Shown piece by piece: positions 14,824-21,089 of a stretch of 22,930 nt of DNA (its first letter is position 1; each line of letters opens with the position of its first letter). A program made the translations under genes and the position numbers. Under the pieces are notes generated by a model. The model was not told the origin of the DNA, made no database searches, and saw only the letters and a list, made by a program, of their open reading frames with translations. The stretch is from CAZDGK01 sp964505035. Its GTDB lineage: Bacteria; Patescibacteriota; Saccharimonadia; UBA4664. The DNA is taken from NCBI GenBank assembly GCA_964505035.1, contig CAZDGK010000018.1:1-22930 (forward strand). Reading direction: 5' to 3'.

Positions 14824-17316
14824 ATGTATTTAAAGCGGGTTACGCTCTCCGGCTTCAAGTCATTTGGCGGCAAAGCCGAGCTCGATCTTGAGCCCGGCAT
14901 TACTGCCGTGGTCGGTCCTAACGGCTCGGGCAAGAGCAATCTAGCCGATGCCGTCCGCTGGGCGCTGGGCGAGCAGAGCAAAGGCCGACTGCGCCTCAGT
15001 GACCGCGAAGAGGTAGTGTTCGCCGGTACCGAAAAGCGCGCCCGAGCCAGCCTAGCCGAGGTCACATTACTCTTTAATAACGAAGACGGCGCCTTTCCGC
15101 TCGAGCTCACCGAGGTCGAAATCAGCCGGCGGCTCTATCGCAGTGGCGAGACGGATTACCGGCTCGGCGGCCGCCCGGTGCGCTTGAGCGACATCCAGCA
15201 ATTACTGGCTGAGGCTGGCTTCGGCACGGGCAGCTACGCCGTGATTGGACAGGGCATGATCGACACCTTCCTCATGAGCAGCCCGTCCGAGCGCAAGCTG
15301 CTGTTTGATGAGGCTGCCGGCATCCGCAGCGCCGAGCTCAAGCGCGAGGCTGCCCTGCGCAAGCTCAATGCCACCGAGGCCAATCTCACCCGTCTGCGCG
15401 ACATTGAGGCCGAGCTGGCGCCGCGGCTCGACCTGCTGCGGGCAGCGGTCGCGGCCGCCGAGCAGCAGCGCACGCTGGCTACCCGGGTCGAAGAGCTGCG
15501 GGCCAGGGTGCTAGCCGCGGCGGCCTCAGAGTTGGCCGCTCGCGAGGCCGCTCTCGCCGCCGAGCGCGACCAGCTCACCGCCGAGCTTCGCGCCCACGCC
15601 GACGACCACCGGGCGCTCGAGCGCGAGCAGGCCGCCCACCAGCGCGCCGCCGCTGCCGTCGAGCAGCACCGCACCGCCCAGCGCGCCGCTGTCGCCCAGC
15701 TCGAGGCCGACTACGAGCGGCATGTGGCGGCCGTCGCCGAGCTCCGCGGCCAGCTCGCGGCTCTCGAGAGTGTCACCGAGCGCCGTGCCGCACTCACGCA
15801 GCGCCAGACCGAGCTCACTGCCGAGCTGGCCGCCAATCAAACCCGCGTCCATGACTGCACCGAGGAGCTAGCGGCCAACCGGGCCACCTCCACTCGCGCC
15901 GACAAGGCCCTCGGCCGCGCCGCCGCCGACGTCGCCAGCGCCCAGGCCAAGCTGCTTCAGATTCGCCAATCCACCGCCGATGGCAGTCAGCAGCAGTACA
16001 TCAGTCACGCTCTCGCCCTGCTCCAGACCGTCGCGCAGGAGCTCACTCAGACCACCCCTCCGATTGAGCAAGTCCGCCTCATGGTCTACAAGGCCGGCCG
16101 CCTGCTCAGCCACGCCCACAAGACGGGCGACGCCGAAATTCTCACCGCCATCCGCGAGGCTCAGGCCCGGCTGGAGAGTGCCATGACCCGTCGCGAGACC
16201 GTTTCCGAGCACCAGACCAATATCATCATCAATCGCCGCTCGCTAGAGATCGACCTCGCCCACCTACGTACCGCCGGCACCCGCCTGGAGGCCGAGCTGG
16301 CGGCAGTGGGCGCCGAGCTGGCCGCCACCTCGGCCGATGACTCGGCCGGCATGCGCAAGTCGCTCGCCGCGGCCGAGCGCCAGCTGGCGGCCGTGCAGCA
16401 GAAGCTGGCCGCCGAGCGCCAGACTCTAGAGGCGGGCGTCGCCCAGCCGGCCGTGACCGAGGCGGCCGAACTAGCCACGCGGCTGGAGCGGCTGCGGGCC
16501 GCCACCGCGGCCACCCAGGAGCGACTCGATGGCACGCGGGCCGCACTGGCTGGCCTGTCCGAAGCGCACGCCGCTCTGCGTGGCCGGGCCAAGGCCTGGG
16601 GCCTGCCGGCGCCGGCCGCTCCCGAGCACCCCAAGGCCGCCGCGGCCGAGCTGGCCACTCTCGAGCAGGAGCTCATGCAGGCCGAGACCGAGCTAGCCAC
16701 CCGCGAGAGCCTCCATTCCGACGCCGCCGCCGAGCACACCGCCGTCAGTGCCCGCGCCGCCGAGCTATCGCATCAGATCGCCGACCTCATTCAGGCCGAG
16801 TCAGACTTGCGCGAGCTCGTTGCTCGGCTCGATGCCGTCATCCAGACTCGCTTCGAGGCCAATTTCGCCAAGCTCACCGAGCGATTCAGCCATTATTTCA
16901 CCCAGTTATTTGGCGGTGGGAGCGCCACGCTGGAGCTCGAGCGCGAGGAAGACAATCAGTACGGCATTGTCATCAAGGCCAACCCCAAGGGCAAGCGGGT
17001 CACCAATCTGTCGGCGTTGTCCGGCGGCGAGCGCGCCATGGCCGGCGTGGCCCTGCTAGCCGCCATCCTCAGTGTCAACCCTAGCCCATTCGTCGTCCTC
17101 GATGAGATCGACGCCGCTCTGGACGAGGCCAACTCCGGCCGCCTCAGCAGCATTCTCACCGAGCTGGCATCTCATTCCCAGCTCATCGTCATCACCCACA
17201 ACCGCCAAACCATGCAGGCCGCCGATGTGCTCTTCGGGGTCACCATGAGCGAACACCACGTCTCACATCTCATCTCCTTGCGCCTGGAGCAAGCCACCGA
17301 GCTGGCCGCTCGCTGA
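14824..17316 (+). CDS. smc: SMC chromosome-segregation ATPase, short form
   Basis: 830 aa. The N-terminal ATPase half has Walker A GPNGSGKSN (31-39) and the Q-loop region YAVIGQGMID followed by SERKLLFDEAAGI. The C-terminal half has the signature LSGGE (732-736) and Walker B FVVLDEID (756-763), then the D-loop and ITHNRQTM. Between them lie Ala/Glu/Arg-rich coiled coils. It is about 300 residues shorter than typical bacterial SMC (about 1150-1200). In the centre (about 383-455) there is no recognisable hinge domain with its conserved glycines, only Gln/Leu/His-rich helical sequence. SMC dimers organise and segregate chromosomes with ScpA and ScpB, neither of which is nearby. It follows rnc in order, with the M15 gene inserted on the other strand. 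Confidence 0.93.
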   Translation: MYLKRVTLSGFKSFGGKAELDLEPGITAVVGPNGSGKSNLADAVRWALGEQSKGRLRLSDREEVVFAGTEKRARASLAEVTLLFNNEDGAFPLELTEVEISRRLYRSGETDYRLGGRPVRLSDIQQLLAEAGFGTGSYAVIGQGMIDTFLMSSPSERKLLFDEAAGIRSAELKREAALRKLNATEANLTRLRDIEAELAPRLDLLRAAVAAAEQQRTLATRVEELRARVLAAAASELAAREAALAAERDQLTAELRAHADDHRALEREQAAHQRAAAAVEQHRTAQRAAVAQLEADYERHVAAVAELRGQLAALESVTERRAALTQRQTELTAELAANQTRVHDCTEELAANRATSTRADKALGRAAADVASAQAKLLQIRQSTADGSQQQYISHALALLQTVAQELTQTTPPIEQVRLMVYKAGRLLSHAHKTGDAEILTAIREAQARLESAMTRRETVSEHQTNIIINRRSLEIDLAHLRTAGTRLEAELAAVGAELAATSADDSAGMRKSLAAAERQLAAVQQKLAAERQTLEAGVAQPAVTEAAELATRLERLRAATAATQERLDGTRAALAGLSEAHAALRGRAKAWGLPAPAAPEHPKAAAAELATLEQELMQAETELATRESLHSDAAAEHTAVSARAAELSHQIADLIQAESDLRELVARLDAVIQTRFEANFAKLTERFSHYFTQLFGGGSATLELEREEDNQYGIVIKANPKGKRVTNLSALSGGERAMAGVALLAAILSVNPSPFVVLDEIDAALDEANSGRLSSILTELASHSQLIVITHNRQTMQAADVLFGVTMSEHHVSHLISLRLEQATELAAR

Positions 17317-17319
17317 GCC

Positions 17320-17348
17320 TTGACCAGGCAATCACCAGCTGCTAAATT
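17320..17348 (+). promoter_or_regulatory. Promoter of the intergenic RNA after smc
   Basis: TTGACC (17320-17325), a 17-base spacer ending in TGC, and TAAATT (17343-17348). It starts 3 bases after the smc stop, where no downstream reading frame begins until 17741. Confidence 0.65.
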
Positions 17349-17354
17349 ATCAAA

Positions 17355-17664
17355 GTCGCTGGACGACACGACCCGCTGACGGTCTGTAGGAGGGGACGGT
17401 TGACTTTGCCGCTGCCGGCTCGAGCCATCCGCCCATACACGCTAGTGCGCCCTCTTACCCGCGTCGGGCGAGCTCGTCAGCACTTGGTTACACGCCAGTA
17501 CCAAGCAGCTCGTCCGACACCCCAATAGCCGGGAGGCAGAAGTAAGGGGCCGCCCCCGCCGCCCCCAGGGCGCCAAGCCCCCCCAGGCAGGTTGCCCCTT
17601 CTGCCTCCCCTGGCTTCCTCGTTTGAGGTCAACGGCCCGTCATCTGACGGGTCGTTTCCATTTT
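17355..17664 (+). ncRNA. Probable structured non-coding RNA of unknown family (about 310 nt)
   Basis: The 420-base smc-rpsP gap has no convincing coding frame but has its own promoter (17320-17348) and a strong terminator (17631-17664). Between them are long inverted repeats. AAAGTC (17352-17357) can close with GACTTT (17402-17407). GTCGGGCGAGCT (17463-17474) pairs with AGCTCGTCCGAC (17507-17518) over 12 bp with one G-U, enclosing CTTGGT/ACCAAG (17483-17488 with 17500-17505). GGGAGGCAGA.. (17531-17550) pairs with GCCCCTTCTGCCTCCC (17594-17609) over 16 bp with a 4-base bulge, enclosing a C-rich loop. I looked for tmRNA, RNase P and SRP RNA core motifs and did not find them. Function is unknown; the ends are approximate. 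Confidence 0.6.
17631..17664 (+). terminator. Terminator of the intergenic RNA
   Basis: An 11-bp stem AACGGCCCGTC/GACGGGTCGTT (17631-17641 with 17646-17656, one G-T pair), loop ATCT, then TCCATTTT. It lies upstream of the rpsP promoter, so it insulates rpsP from smc and the RNA. Confidence 0.85.
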
Positions 17665-17675
17665 GCTCACAAGAC

Positions 17676-17705
17676 TTGACTTGCAACCTCGTTTTAGGGT
17701 AAACT
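17676..17705 (+). promoter_or_regulatory. Promoter of rpsP
   Basis: TTGACT (17676-17681), an 18-base spacer, and TAAACT (17700-17705). The leader to the TTG start at 17741 is about 29 bases. Confidence 0.55.
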
Positions 17706-17740
17706 CAAGTCCGTTGTAACTATTATCAGGAATATCCAAG

Positions 17741-18235
17741 TTGTTAGTTATCCGCCTGGCCCGCGCTGGCCGCACTAAATACCCCACCTACCGCATTGTT
17801 GCGGCTGAATCCGCCCGCGCCGCCACCGGCCGGTTTGTTGAGGTGCTCGGTCACTACAACCCGCACACCAAGGAATTAGTCATCGAGCGCGAGCGTATCA
17901 GCGAGCGGCTCAAGCACGGCGCCCAGCCGTCCAACACCGTCATCAAGCTATTGGCTCGCGAAAAGGTCGAGCTGCCGGCCTGGGCCACGCTCAAGACCAA
18001 GACCCCCAAGCCCAAGGAGGCTGAGCAGGCTGAGCCCGAGGCCAAAGCCGAAACCGAGACCAAAGCCGAGACTGAGACTGCCGCAGACACTGACGTGACC
18101 GAAGCCGAAGCCGAGCAAGACGCCACCGCCACCGACGCCGCCGAGGACACCCGCGTCGCCGAGACCGCCGAAGCCGAAGCCGGCGCCGCCGAGGCTCAGG
18201 CCGAAGACCCTGACGCCACCGAGACAGCAGCCTAA
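17741..18235 (+). CDS. rpsP: 30S ribosomal protein S16 with a long acidic tail
   Basis: 164 aa. The S16 core occupies about residues 1-80: MLVIRLARAGRTKYPTYRIV at the N-terminus, then FVEVLGHYNPHTK and ERLKHGAQPSNTVIKLL. From about residue 85 there is a tail of roughly 80 residues made mostly of Ala, Glu, Thr and Asp, repetitive (EAKAETETKAETET) and probably disordered; typical S16 is 80-90 aa. The start is TTG at 17741 with an AGGA about 10 bases upstream; the protein alignment leaves no other choice. It is followed by its own terminator, so it is mainly monocistronic. Confidence 0.95.
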   Translation: MLVIRLARAGRTKYPTYRIVAAESARAATGRFVEVLGHYNPHTKELVIERERISERLKHGAQPSNTVIKLLAREKVELPAWATLKTKTPKPKEAEQAEPEAKAETETKAETETAADTDVTEAEAEQDATATDAAEDTRVAETAEAEAGAAEAQAEDPDATETAA

Positions 18236-18254
18236 ATTTAGCTCTCATCTCATC

Positions 18255-18283
18255 AAAACGGCCCAGCGAAACGGGCCGTTTTT
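18255..18283 (+). terminator. Terminator of rpsP
   Basis: The stem AAAACGGCCC/GGGCCGTTTT (18255-18264 with 18273-18282) and an 8-base loop, with T's running on to 18283. A classic intrinsic terminator. Confidence 0.92.
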
Positions 18284-18294
18284 GATCAGAAAGA

Positions 18295-18303
18295 TGATAT
18301 TAT
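18295..18303 (+). promoter_or_regulatory. Extended -10 promoter of khpA-trmD
   Basis: TGA-TATTAT (18295-18303), just after the rpsP terminator. No -35 box is seen at the right spacing. Confidence 0.45.
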
Positions 18304-18337
18304 AGAGACATCCTAATCGTTGTGAGGAACGGGCAAT

Positions 18338-18745
18338 ATGGCAGATATGGATAAGGAATTTGTAGAATACGTCGTTAAGGCCCTGGTGACGCACCCCGAA
18401 GACGTCCAGGTCAAGCGGTCAGTCGATGACATGGGAGTACTGCTTGAGTTGTCGGTCAACCCAGAGGACATGGGCAAGGTTATTGGTAAGGCCGGCGCTA
18501 CCGCCAAGAGCATTCGCACTCTGCTGCGTGTCCTGGGTAGCCGCAATGATGCCCGCGTCAACCTCAAGATCGTCGAGCCGGGCGGTGGGGAAGTCCGCGT
18601 GCCAGAAGGTGGCGAAGACGCCCCAGCCCGCGTTGCCGAGCCGGCCACTGTCAAAGCCGACGAAACCACCGACAGTGACGCCGATGCCGAGCTGGTCGCC
18701 CGCACCAAGCGTGAATTTGCCGACCTGGACGACCTCGACCTCTAG
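18338..18745 (+). CDS. khpA: KH-domain RNA-binding protein KhpA
   Basis: 135 aa. A single KH domain occupies about 1-78, with the GxxG loop in GKVIGKAGATAKSIRTLL (GKAG at 50-53) and the N-terminal YVVKALVTHPEDVQV. In other bacteria KhpA pairs with KhpB (Jag) to bind RNA and affect cell division and wall synthesis. The C-terminal 55 residues are an acidic extension beyond the usual 75-80 aa length, resembling the tail on S16. An SD GAGGA lies about 9 bases before the ATG. It is followed after 3 bases by trmD, without the rimM gene that is often between them. Confidence 0.92.
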   Translation: MADMDKEFVEYVVKALVTHPEDVQVKRSVDDMGVLLELSVNPEDMGKVIGKAGATAKSIRTLLRVLGSRNDARVNLKIVEPGGGEVRVPEGGEDAPARVAEPATVKADETTDSDADAELVARTKREFADLDDLDL

Positions 18746-18748
18746 CCT

Positions 18749-19423
18749 ATGAAGATCGACATCATCACGCTGTTTCCCGACATGTTCCGGGGCCCGTTCG
18801 ACATGAGCATGCTGTGGAAGGCCCAGGATCGCGGCCTGGTCTCCATCAAGCTCTGGGACCTGCGTGAGTTTGGCTTGGGATCGCGCCGCACCGTCGACGA
18901 TACGCCCTACGGCGGCGGCGACGGCATGGTGCTCAAGCCTGAGCCGGTAGTGACGGCCATCGAGGCGGCCAGAGCCGCTAACCCCGGCGCTCGTGTCGTC
19001 ATGCTCACGCCCAGCGGTCGCCGCTATGACCAAACCAAGGCTCGTGAGTTGTCCGGCCTGCCCGGTCTCATCTTGCTCACCGGCCACTACGAGGGTTTCG
19101 ACGAGCGTATCCTCTCCTACACCGACGAGCAGCTGAGCATCGGCGACTATGTGCTCACCGGCGGCGAGCTACCAGCCATGGTGCTGGTCGACAGCGTCGC
19201 GCGGCTCATCCCGGGAGTGCTCGGCGGCGAGCAGTCGGCCCATGACGAATCGTTTAGCGAGCCAGGCTTGCTAGAGTATCCGCACTATACCCGGCCGGTC
19301 GACTTCCGCGGCGCCAAGGTGCCCGAAGTGCTCCAGAATGGCCATCACGCCGAAATTGCCGCTTGGCGTCGGGAGCAAGCTCTCGCCAAGACCCGCCAGA
19401 ACCGCCCCGATTTACTGCAGTAG
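18749..19423 (+). CDS. trmD: tRNA (guanine-N1-)-methyltransferase
   Basis: 224 aa. It makes m1G37 next to the anticodon using S-adenosylmethionine, preventing +1 frameshifts. SPOUT-type marks are present: ITLFPDMF at the N-terminus, DDTPYGGGDGMV (about 50-61), LLTGHYEGFDER and SIGDYVLTGGE, which form the knotted cofactor site. It starts 3 bases after the khpA stop with no SD, so translation is probably coupled. Its TAG stop is directly abutted by the stop of the convergent gene (TAGCTA at 19421-19426). The usual downstream rplS is absent. Confidence 0.96.
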   Translation: MKIDIITLFPDMFRGPFDMSMLWKAQDRGLVSIKLWDLREFGLGSRRTVDDTPYGGGDGMVLKPEPVVTAIEAARAANPGARVVMLTPSGRRYDQTKARELSGLPGLILLTGHYEGFDERILSYTDEQLSIGDYVLTGGELPAMVLVDSVARLIPGVLGGEQSAHDESFSEPGLLEYPHYTRPVDFRGAKVPEVLQNGHHAEIAAWRREQALAKTRQNRPDLLQ

Positions 19424-20584
19424 CTAATTCTCGAACAGGTTCCAGAGCTGGCTCGACAGGCTAACAAATTGGGCCGGTGCCACTCCGGGAGTCGACCAGG
19501 CGCCGCTCATCACTACCACGATATAGTCGGTCTTGGGGCCATACACAATGCCCGCATCATGAATGTAACCATCCAGGTCGCCAGTTTTGTGCGCGATCAC
19601 CGTGCCCCGTGGCAAACCGACCGGCAGGCGGTTATTAACCCGCTGGTCCTTGAGCAGAGCCAGGAACCGGGCATTTGACTCCGGTCCGTTGAGTGAGTTC
19701 GTGTATATCCGCTCCAGCAACAGGCCTACGTCCTGCGCGCTGGTTTGCTGCGGCGTCGTCAGGCTGGTCCCGGTGAAACCCTCGTCGGCTAAGGCCGCGT
19801 TTTGCTTATTCCAGCCAACAATCGTGCCGAGCGCCCGGCCGCAGGTGTTATCCGATACATTGATCATCACCGTCAGGCACCCGTCCACCGTCTTGCCGCT
19901 GCCGCCACCGGCTGGCGAGCTATACGATAGCTGGCCGCGGTCAATCAGCTGGTAAATTTGCTTGGCCACAAACAGCTTGTACAAACTAGCGCTCGTCATC
20001 TGGCGGTCGGCCGCCACGCTGGCCACCTGTCCCGTCGACAAATCCTTCACGTACAGTCCGTACATGCCGGGATGCGCTGCCGCGAAAGCGTTCAGAATGT
20101 CCTGCGCTGCCTGGCTGGTTTCCGGCTGCGCTGCCGCGGCCGGCGTTGGGCTAGCCGAAGGGGAGGGGAATTTCAGCGCCCCGGCAGCGTTGTCGGCCTG
20201 AGCCGTCACGCCGGCCTGCCGGTTGATCAGGAACGACGTCGTGACGGCCGCTATGATTGCCATACCCACCAGGCCATAGGCCAATACCGGACGCTTCGTC
20301 AGCCAGGCCGGCCTGTCACGGCTCACAGCCGGCAGACTCGGCAGAGCCGGCAGCATCGGCAGTACCGGTGACGCCGCCATAGCCGGCATCGCCATGGTCG
20401 CTGCTCCCGCCAGCTGAGGCCGCATGCCGTCGAGCCCCAGGCCGTTTAGACGCATTACAGCCGCCTGGCGCTGGGCTTCCTGCGCGGCGGCACTAGCAGG
20501 CCGGGCTGTGCGCTCACGCGCTACAACTGGACTACTCGATCGCACACTAGACGACCGACCAACTCCATCCATCACCCGGGTCAT
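19424..20584 (-). CDS. Membrane-anchored serine beta-lactamase/PBP-like hydrolase
   Basis: 386 aa from the ATG at 20584, chosen because the -10 box ends 6 bases upstream. A cytoplasmic segment of about 95 residues (Ser/Ala/Met/Pro-rich) precedes a membrane helix at about 99-121. A Ser/Pro/Ala linker follows, then the catalytic domain outside. Active-site motifs are S-x-x-K in SLYK (200-203), SDN (244-246) and KTG (333-335). Two cysteines (about 236 and 248) flank the SDN loop. I do not see the ExxLN omega-loop Glu that class A beta-lactamases use for deacylation, so a D,D-peptidase or a slow hydrolase is as likely as true beta-lactamase activity. The long cytoplasmic N-terminus is unusual. 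Confidence 0.85.
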   Translation of the reverse strand: MTRVMDGVGRSSSVRSSSPVVARERTARPASAAAQEAQRQAAVMRLNGLGLDGMRPQLAGAATMAMPAMAASPVLPMLPALPSLPAVSRDRPAWLTKRPVLAYGLVGMAIIAAVTTSFLINRQAGVTAQADNAAGALKFPSPSASPTPAAAAQPETSQAAQDILNAFAAAHPGMYGLYVKDLSTGQVASVAADRQMTSASLYKLFVAKQIYQLIDRGQLSYSSPAGGGSGKTVDGCLTVMINVSDNTCGRALGTIVGWNKQNAALADEGFTGTSLTTPQQTSAQDVGLLLERIYTNSLNGPESNARFLALLKDQRVNNRLPVGLPRGTVIAHKTGDLDGYIHDAGIVYGPKTDYIVVVMSGAWSTPGVAPAQFVSLSSQLWNLFEN

Positions 20585-20590
20585 AGTTCC

Positions 20591-20620
20591 AGTATAGTTG
20601 TAAGCATTAGCGCCATGCAA
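20591..20620 (-). promoter_or_regulatory. Promoter of the beta-lactamase-like gene (leaderless)
   Basis: On minus: TTGCAT (20620-20615), an 18-base spacer, and TATACT (20596-20591), 6 bases before the ATG at 20584. Confidence 0.65.
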
Positions 20621-20646
20621 GCGCGCCCTAGCCCCGTTTCCCGATA

Positions 20647-20652
20647 TATAAT
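20647..20652 (+). promoter_or_regulatory. -10 box of the sodN operon
   Basis: A perfect TATAAT within TATATAATG. No clear -35 box 16-18 bases upstream, a GC-rich stretch. The SD TAAGGAG (20661-20667) is well placed for the ATG at 20676. Confidence 0.5.
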
Positions 20653-20675
20653 GAGTTCAATAAGGAGCCCTCGCC

Positions 20676-21077
20676 ATGAAATTGAACCTTACCCGCTTCC
20701 TGCCCATTACCACTGTGTACGCCCACTGCGACCTGCCCTGCGGCGTCTATGACCCCGCCCAGGCCATGATCGAGGCCAAGTCGGTCTTCGCCATCCAGAC
20801 CAAAATGAAGGACAATCAGGACCCAGACTTTCGCACCCGCGCTCTATTTCTCAAGGATCAGCGCGCCGAGCTCGTGAAGCACCATCTATGGGTACTGTGG
20901 ACCGACTACTTCAAGCCCGAGCATCTCGAGCAGCACCCGGACCTGCATGACCTGTTCTGGCGCGCCACCAAGCAGGCGGGGGAGTGTAAGCACCACCACG
21001 AGCCGGAGCAGGGTCAGAAGCTCATGGACCTCATCGAACAAATCTCGGCCATCTTTGCCGAGACCAAGAAAGCCTAA
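20676..21077 (+). CDS. sodN: Nickel superoxide dismutase
   Basis: 133 aa. The Ni-hook HCDLPCGVYDPAQA begins at H17, giving the ligands His1, Cys2 and Cys6 of the mature enzyme once the 16-residue leader (ending VYA) is removed. The rest (KMKDNQDPDFRTRALFLKDQRAEL..HH, WTDYFKPEH, IFAETKKA) follows the four-helix Ni-SOD of Streptomyces closely. It converts superoxide to H2O2 and O2 as a hexamer in the cytoplasm. The leader is polar/hydrophobic but short and not a full signal peptide. An SD TAAGGAG is present. The maturation protease is encoded 12 bases downstream. Close resemblance to actinobacterial enzymes suggests possible transfer, unproven. Confidence 0.96.
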   Translation: MKLNLTRFLPITTVYAHCDLPCGVYDPAQAMIEAKSVFAIQTKMKDNQDPDFRTRALFLKDQRAELVKHHLWVLWTDYFKPEHLEQHPDLHDLFWRATKQAGECKHHHEPEQGQKLMDLIEQISAIFAETKKA

Positions 21078-21089
21078 GTCGCCAAAGCC

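Noticed and set aside
17355..17664. tmRNA, RNase P RNA or SRP RNA as identity of the smc-rpsP RNA
   Set aside because: No tRNA-like ends or tag frame, no RNase P P4 core sequence, and no SRP GGAA-loop domain were seen on either strand.
17477..17686. A 69-codon minus frame in the smc-rpsP gap
   Set aside because: It is Gly-rich low complexity, starts in the rpsP promoter, lacks an SD and lies over the inverted repeats of the RNA.
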